Assembly: GCA_959602875.1 (NCBI GenBank)
Contig: CAUGVQ010000087.1
Location: 1 to 8,519 of the forward strand
Length of the DNA stretch: 8,519 bases
From: an uncultured Collinsella sp.
GTDB lineage: Bacteria > Actinomycetota > Coriobacteriia > Coriobacteriales > Coriobacteriaceae
Direction of reading: 5' to 3'
Under the pieces are notes generated by a model. That model did not search any database. It was given only the letters and a program-made list of their open reading frames with translations, and was not told the origin of the DNA. The translations under genes were made by a program, and so were the position numbers. How positions within the stretch are numbered: the first letter of the stretch is position 1; every line of letters begins with the position of its first letter. Shown here piece after piece: positions 5,641 through 8,519 of the stretch.

Positions 5641-7182
5641 ATGATGAGGAACAAGAAGGGAGTCCAGCGCGTCGTTTCGGTCGTGGCTTCGCTCGCGCTC
5701 GCCACGTCGGGCATCGCCGTCTGCCTCGCGCCTGCCACCGCGTGGGCGGAGGATGAAATCGAGACGCTCTCTGTCGAGATGAAGACAGACGCCACCGACA
5801 TGCTCGCCGCCGACGCCACGACGCCCGGCACCGAAACTGACTCCGAAGGTGACCAGAGCGAAACCGGGACCACGCCCGAGACAGAATCCGATGCGACCGT
5901 AACGTATCTGGTGTGGTTCCGCCTGGGCGACTCCACCGGTGGCCCTACCGATTACGGCACCGACATCGACCTCAGCCAAGGCAAAACCTTGAACGACCTT
6001 ATTGCTGAGCAGCGGGCCGAGGGCGCGCTGTACGACGCCGGCGACATCGAGATGTTTGGTGATGCCTCCCTTCACCGCTTCGTGGGCTGGGAGTCAACCG
6101 TTCCCCTCGACGAGCCTCTTGAGGCGTCCGACTTCACCCAGGCGACCGACAGCAAGTACTACACGCTTGACATTACTGCCAAGTGGGAGGACGTAGAAGC
6201 CGTCGACCCCTGGATGCCAAACAGCGACCGACTGCTCCCCTACACCATCGAGAACGGCGTCCTGACGTTCCCCCAAAACCCCGAGCTCGGTGAGTGGTAC
6301 CAACTCACGGTGAACAAGGCGGACGGCATGACGCTCGACGTCCCCGGTGGCAGCGCCCCCTGGACGATGACCATCGACGCGTGCTATCTGGACCCCGACG
6401 ATCCGCTCTACAACCCTGAGCCCAACTCAGGCGTGTACTTCCTGCGCGGCGACCGCGGCGGTGACTACTACACGAGCCTGTGGGTTTCCTATCCTACCGA
6501 CAAGGCACTCTCCTACCAGCTCAACGGCACCGGCACCATCCTGCGCACGGGCGGTCCGCAGGTGCTGAGCATCCAGCTCGACTCCCCCGCGACACTCGAA
6601 TTGACGCTTTCCGGCGAGACCGTCATCACCAATGCGCAGGGCGCCACGCTCACGCACACCGTGAGCGGCGCAGTTGACGCTGAGGGCATGGGCGATGATG
6701 GCCTTTGGAGCATGCTCACGCTCGTGACCAACTGGATCGGCGAGGATGCCGCAGCAGCGGCGGGCGACGCCGTAAACACCGCCATCCAGGGCGTTACCAC
6801 GATGTATGTCTATGACATCCATCTTGAGGATCCCAATGGTGTTGAGTTTGCTATTCCCGCAGGCGACCAGGTGACGGTCACCCTTCCCATCCCCGAGAAG
6901 CTCTCCGCCGAGAACCTGCACGTATTCCACGTCGCTGACGATGGCACGGTGACGGACATGAACGCCACGGTGGACGTTGCAGCGGGCACCGTGAGTTTCA
7001 CGACCTCACACTTCTCCACATTCGTGCTCGCCAATGTCGCTCCTCAGCAGACGGCCGCCACGAACGCTGGCGAAACGCTCACCGCTACGGGCGATGCCTC
7101 GCTCATCGCCTGCGCAGGAGCTGCGCTCTCCGGCCTTGCGGGTGCAGGCCTCGTTGCCATGGGCTTCAAGCGCCGCAAGTAA
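5641..7182 (+). CDS. Secreted, probably sortase-anchored surface protein
   Basis: A 513-residue exported protein. It has a signal peptide (MMRNKKGVQR, hydrophobic stretch, AWA|ED with cleavage after about residue 36) and an acidic Thr/Glu-rich stretch (37-86). An InlB B-repeat-like (Flg_new type) domain follows (about 87-183, with RFVGW and TAKWE landmarks). A central part (about 185-390) is not recognised. A beta-rich domain common in Gram-positive surface proteins comes next (about 395-465: IPAGDQVTVTLPIPEKL, FTTSHFSTFVLA). The C-terminus is LTATGD (480-485), a hydrophobic helix and KRRK, the layout of a cell-wall sorting signal with a non-standard LPXTG box. ATG 5641 (or 5644) is preferred over an in-frame ATG at 5584: it follows an AAAGGAAGAG ribosome site, and only it gives a normal signal peptide. 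The gene lies 149 bases after the kinase pair and ends in its own terminator, so it may be a target of that system. The ligand is unknown. Confidence 0.85.
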   Translation: MMRNKKGVQRVVSVVASLALATSGIAVCLAPATAWAEDEIETLSVEMKTDATDMLAADATTPGTETDSEGDQSETGTTPETESDATVTYLVWFRLGDSTGGPTDYGTDIDLSQGKTLNDLIAEQRAEGALYDAGDIEMFGDASLHRFVGWESTVPLDEPLEASDFTQATDSKYYTLDITAKWEDVEAVDPWMPNSDRLLPYTIENGVLTFPQNPELGEWYQLTVNKADGMTLDVPGGSAPWTMTIDACYLDPDDPLYNPEPNSGVYFLRGDRGGDYYTSLWVSYPTDKALSYQLNGTGTILRTGGPQVLSIQLDSPATLELTLSGETVITNAQGATLTHTVSGAVDAEGMGDDGLWSMLTLVTNWIGEDAAAAAGDAVNTAIQGVTTMYVYDIHLEDPNGVEFAIPAGDQVTVTLPIPEKLSAENLHVFHVADDGTVTDMNATVDVAAGTVSFTTSHFSTFVLANVAPQQTAATNAGETLTATGDASLIACAGAALSGLAGAGLVAMGFKRRK

Positions 7183-7216
7183 TACGCGCGTAGCCGCTAA
7201 CACTGGCCACGCCAGA

Positions 7217-7257
7217 GCCGGGTCGCATGGGAAACAATGCGACCCGGCCCTCTTTTT
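7217..7257 (+). terminator. Strong intrinsic terminator after the surface protein gene
   Basis: A perfect 12-bp stem, GCCGGGTCGCAT (7217-7228) with ATGCGACCCGGC (7237-7248), encloses an eight-base loop and is followed by CCTCTTTTT. A small CTGGC/GCCAG hairpin (7203-7215) sits immediately before it. This is a textbook Rho-independent terminator, 34 bases after the stop codon. Confidence 0.92.
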
Positions 7258-7266
7258 GCCGCGTGA

Positions 7267-7452
7267 TGGTCAAAGACCCCGGTAGAATAATAAAGAACCC
7301 CCTAGCGGCGCAACGAATCTCGCGCGCAAGGCCGCGCTACAACGCCTATGAGGCGCATTCTTTCGCCTCATAGAGCAGAAATGACGCCCATTGACGCATC
7401 GAATCACATCTGTAGAGGGGGTCTTTTATTATTCTGCGGGGGTCTTTGACCA
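7267..7452. mobile_element. MITE-like 186-bp element with 37-bp terminal inverted repeats
   Basis: Positions 7267-7303 and 7416-7452 are inverted repeats matching at 33 of 37 bases, beginning TGGTCAAAGACCCC. A perfect 10-bp hairpin (CTATGAGGCG 7346-7355, CGCCTCATAG 7364-7373) sits in the middle. Its centre and the centre of the outer repeats fall on exactly the same point (7359.5). The segments between (42 bases on each side) pair poorly. No ORF is present. There is no obvious target-site duplication next to the ends. The element occupies the gap between two converging genes. It is either a non-autonomous mobile element (MITE) moved by an unidentified transposase, or a large structured non-coding or termination element. 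Confidence 0.6.
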
Positions 7453-7472
7453 CCATTCAGTAAAAGCGCGCA

Positions 7473-8393
7473 TTAGAACGCCAACAGCCCCAGGAACAGC
7501 ATCACCGGCATGGTCACCATCGAGAGCAAAGTCGAGATAGAGACAAGCCCCGCGCCAAAACGATAGTCACCGCCAAACATCTGCGAGAACATGGCGGTCG
7601 TTGTGCCGCAGGGCGCCGCGAAGGCAATCAGCATCACAAGCTTGGCTTCTATCGACACCGGCAACGGAGCCAAAAGCGCGATGGTAAGCAACGGAACCAC
7701 GATGAGGCGGATAACGTTCGTAAGATAGACGTTCTTGTTTCGCAGAATGCCGCGGAAATCGGTCTCAGCCAAGTAGCTTCCCAATACGAGCATGGCAAGG
7801 CCAGTGTTGAGGTTGCCCATATCGACGGCGGTGACCTCGAGCACGCCCGAGAGGTTGACCGAACAGAAGAAGAGCACGATACCCACCGCCACCGCGATCA
7901 CCGAGGGATTCGTGAGCACCTTACGTGGCGACATAAGACTTTTATCCTGCGAGACGAGCCAGATACCGTAGGTCCATGAAATCGGTACCTGCGCAGCAAT
8001 GGCGGCGGAGACGTAGAAGACGTACTCCTCGCCGAGCACGCTCTGTACGAGGGGGATGCCGATAAAGCCCATGTTAGAGATCATGATGGCGAACTGAGAA
8101 ATGCGTTGGCGATCCCGATAGACAAACCATGCGATAGCGGCAGAGCCCAACGTGAGGACCACACAGAGCACCGCACAGATGCCTGCATTCATGAGCTTGT
8201 CCCACGAGAAATCCGTGGCGAGCGAGTTGACCACAACTGCCGGCGTGGCTACGTAGACTGCAATGCTCGCGAGCTGCTGGGCGCCGCCGCGGTCGAGGTA
8301 GTGAGCGGCATGGAACGCAATGCCAATGCCCATCATGAGAAACATGGCCACCGTCTGCGTGACCATGATCGACATCGTCTGTCCCATATCCAT
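7473..8393 (-). CDS. AEC-family (auxin efflux carrier-like) transporter
   Basis: A 306-residue inner-membrane protein with about ten hydrophobic segments. It belongs to the AEC/malonate-transporter family, whose bacterial members carry small organic acids or amino acids. The family landmarks are NMGFIGIPL (107-115) after the fourth or fifth segment, TNPSVIAVAVG (161-171) opening the second half, and a Gly/Pro-containing APCGTTTAMFSQMFGGD segment (260-276) late in the protein. The length is typical. ATG 8393 is supported by an AGAGGGGG ribosome site eight bases upstream; in-frame ATGs at codons 3 and 7 are possible. The gene stands alone, convergent with the surface protein gene. No clean intrinsic terminator is seen between its stop and the inverted-repeat element 20 bases beyond. 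The substrate cannot be deduced from the sequence. Confidence 0.88.
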   Translation of the reverse strand: MDMGQTMSIMVTQTVAMFLMMGIGIAFHAAHYLDRGGAQQLASIAVYVATPAVVVNSLATDFSWDKLMNAGICAVLCVVLTLGSAAIAWFVYRDRQRISQFAIMISNMGFIGIPLVQSVLGEEYVFYVSAAIAAQVPISWTYGIWLVSQDKSLMSPRKVLTNPSVIAVAVGIVLFFCSVNLSGVLEVTAVDMGNLNTGLAMLVLGSYLAETDFRGILRNKNVYLTNVIRLIVVPLLTIALLAPLPVSIEAKLVMLIAFAAPCGTTTAMFSQMFGGDYRFGAGLVSISTLLSMVTMPVMLFLGLLAF

Positions 8394-8420
8394 GCGCTAA
8401 CCCCCTCTGCCTGCCCTTCC

Positions 8421-8426
8421 ATTGTA
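8421..8426 (-). promoter_or_regulatory. Candidate -10 box of the AEC transporter gene
   Basis: On the minus strand this reads TACAAT inside ATGCGTACAATG, 28 bases before the start codon. No -35 hexamer is visible, because that position falls in the G/C tract of the inverted repeat upstream. Confidence 0.35.
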
Positions 8427-8430
8427 CGCA

Positions 8431-8486
8431 TTTGGGGGCGGGGGGGGTTTTTTGATGGGCGCCTAAAAAAGCCCCCGCCCCCAAAA
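8431..8486. terminator. G/C-rich inverted repeat, possible bidirectional terminator
   Basis: TTTGGGGGCGGGGG (from 8431) pairs with CCCCCGCCCCCAAA (8472-8485) over 14 bp. Inside it, T6 (8448-8453) faces A6 (8465-8470) around an 11-base loop, with a two-base imbalance because one G-run is eight long and the other side offers C5 plus G. On the minus strand, a G-rich run is followed by CTTTTTT, as in a terminator for a gene to the right reading towards this window. Smaller GGGC/GCCC repeats continue to the window end. The gap from 8394 to 8519 holds no gene. Confidence 0.4.
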
Positions 8487-8519
8487 GGGCACAAGGCCCA
8501 ACAAGGGCAGGTCAGGGGG

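Noticed and set aside
7304..7415. CRISPR or tRNA/rRNA content in the interior of the inverted-repeat element
   Set aside because: No repeated spacer units and no cloverleaf or rRNA-like sequence could be found; apart from the central hairpin and a small GCGCG/CGCGC stem it looks unstructured.

Overview
The window looks like a piece of a GC-rich Gram-positive chromosome, most likely a Coriobacteriia (Collinsella/Olsenella/Atopobium-like) actinobacterium. This rests on general appearance: a high-GC gatCAB operon, AgrC/AgrA-type regulators, and a surface protein with a sortase-like C-terminus. The genus cannot be proven from the sequence alone.

Layout. (1) Positions 1-2570, minus strand: the tRNA-dependent amidotransferase operon gatC-gatA-gatB, with overlapping stop/start codons; gatB runs off the left edge. 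The visible GatB carries a long Ala/Ser/Glu-rich insertion. (2) Positions 2571-2822: a divergent intergenic region with a candidate promoter in each direction and phased 9-bp direct repeats that look like a LytTR-type operator. (3) Positions 2823-5491, plus strand: a three-gene signalling operon, made of an AgrA-like LytTR response regulator and two overlapping membrane proteins of about 310 residues each. The first membrane protein has an intact HPK10-type H-box (RHDxxNH) but stops before any ATPase domain. The second has an intact GHKL ATPase domain but its H-box histidine and asparagine are replaced. They look like two complementary halves of one histidine kinase. (4) Positions 5492-7257, plus strand: a leader with a perfect 10-bp hairpin, a secreted, probably sortase-anchored surface protein, and a strong intrinsic terminator. 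(5) Positions 7267-7452: a symmetric 186-bp non-coding element with 37-bp imperfect terminal inverted repeats and a perfect central hairpin, resembling a MITE. (6) Positions 7473-8393, minus strand: an AEC-family transporter, preceded by a promoter-like site and a G/C-rich inverted repeat.

Working model. gatCAB is housekeeping and supplies Gln-tRNA and/or Asn-tRNA. The signalling operon would sense an unknown extracellular cue. The ATPase half would phosphorylate the histidine half in a hetero-complex, and phosphate would pass to the LytTR regulator, which probably controls its own promoter. The surface protein immediately downstream is a possible target, but no copy of the putative operator was seen in front of it. 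No AgrB/AgrD-type peptide-signal genes are present in the window.
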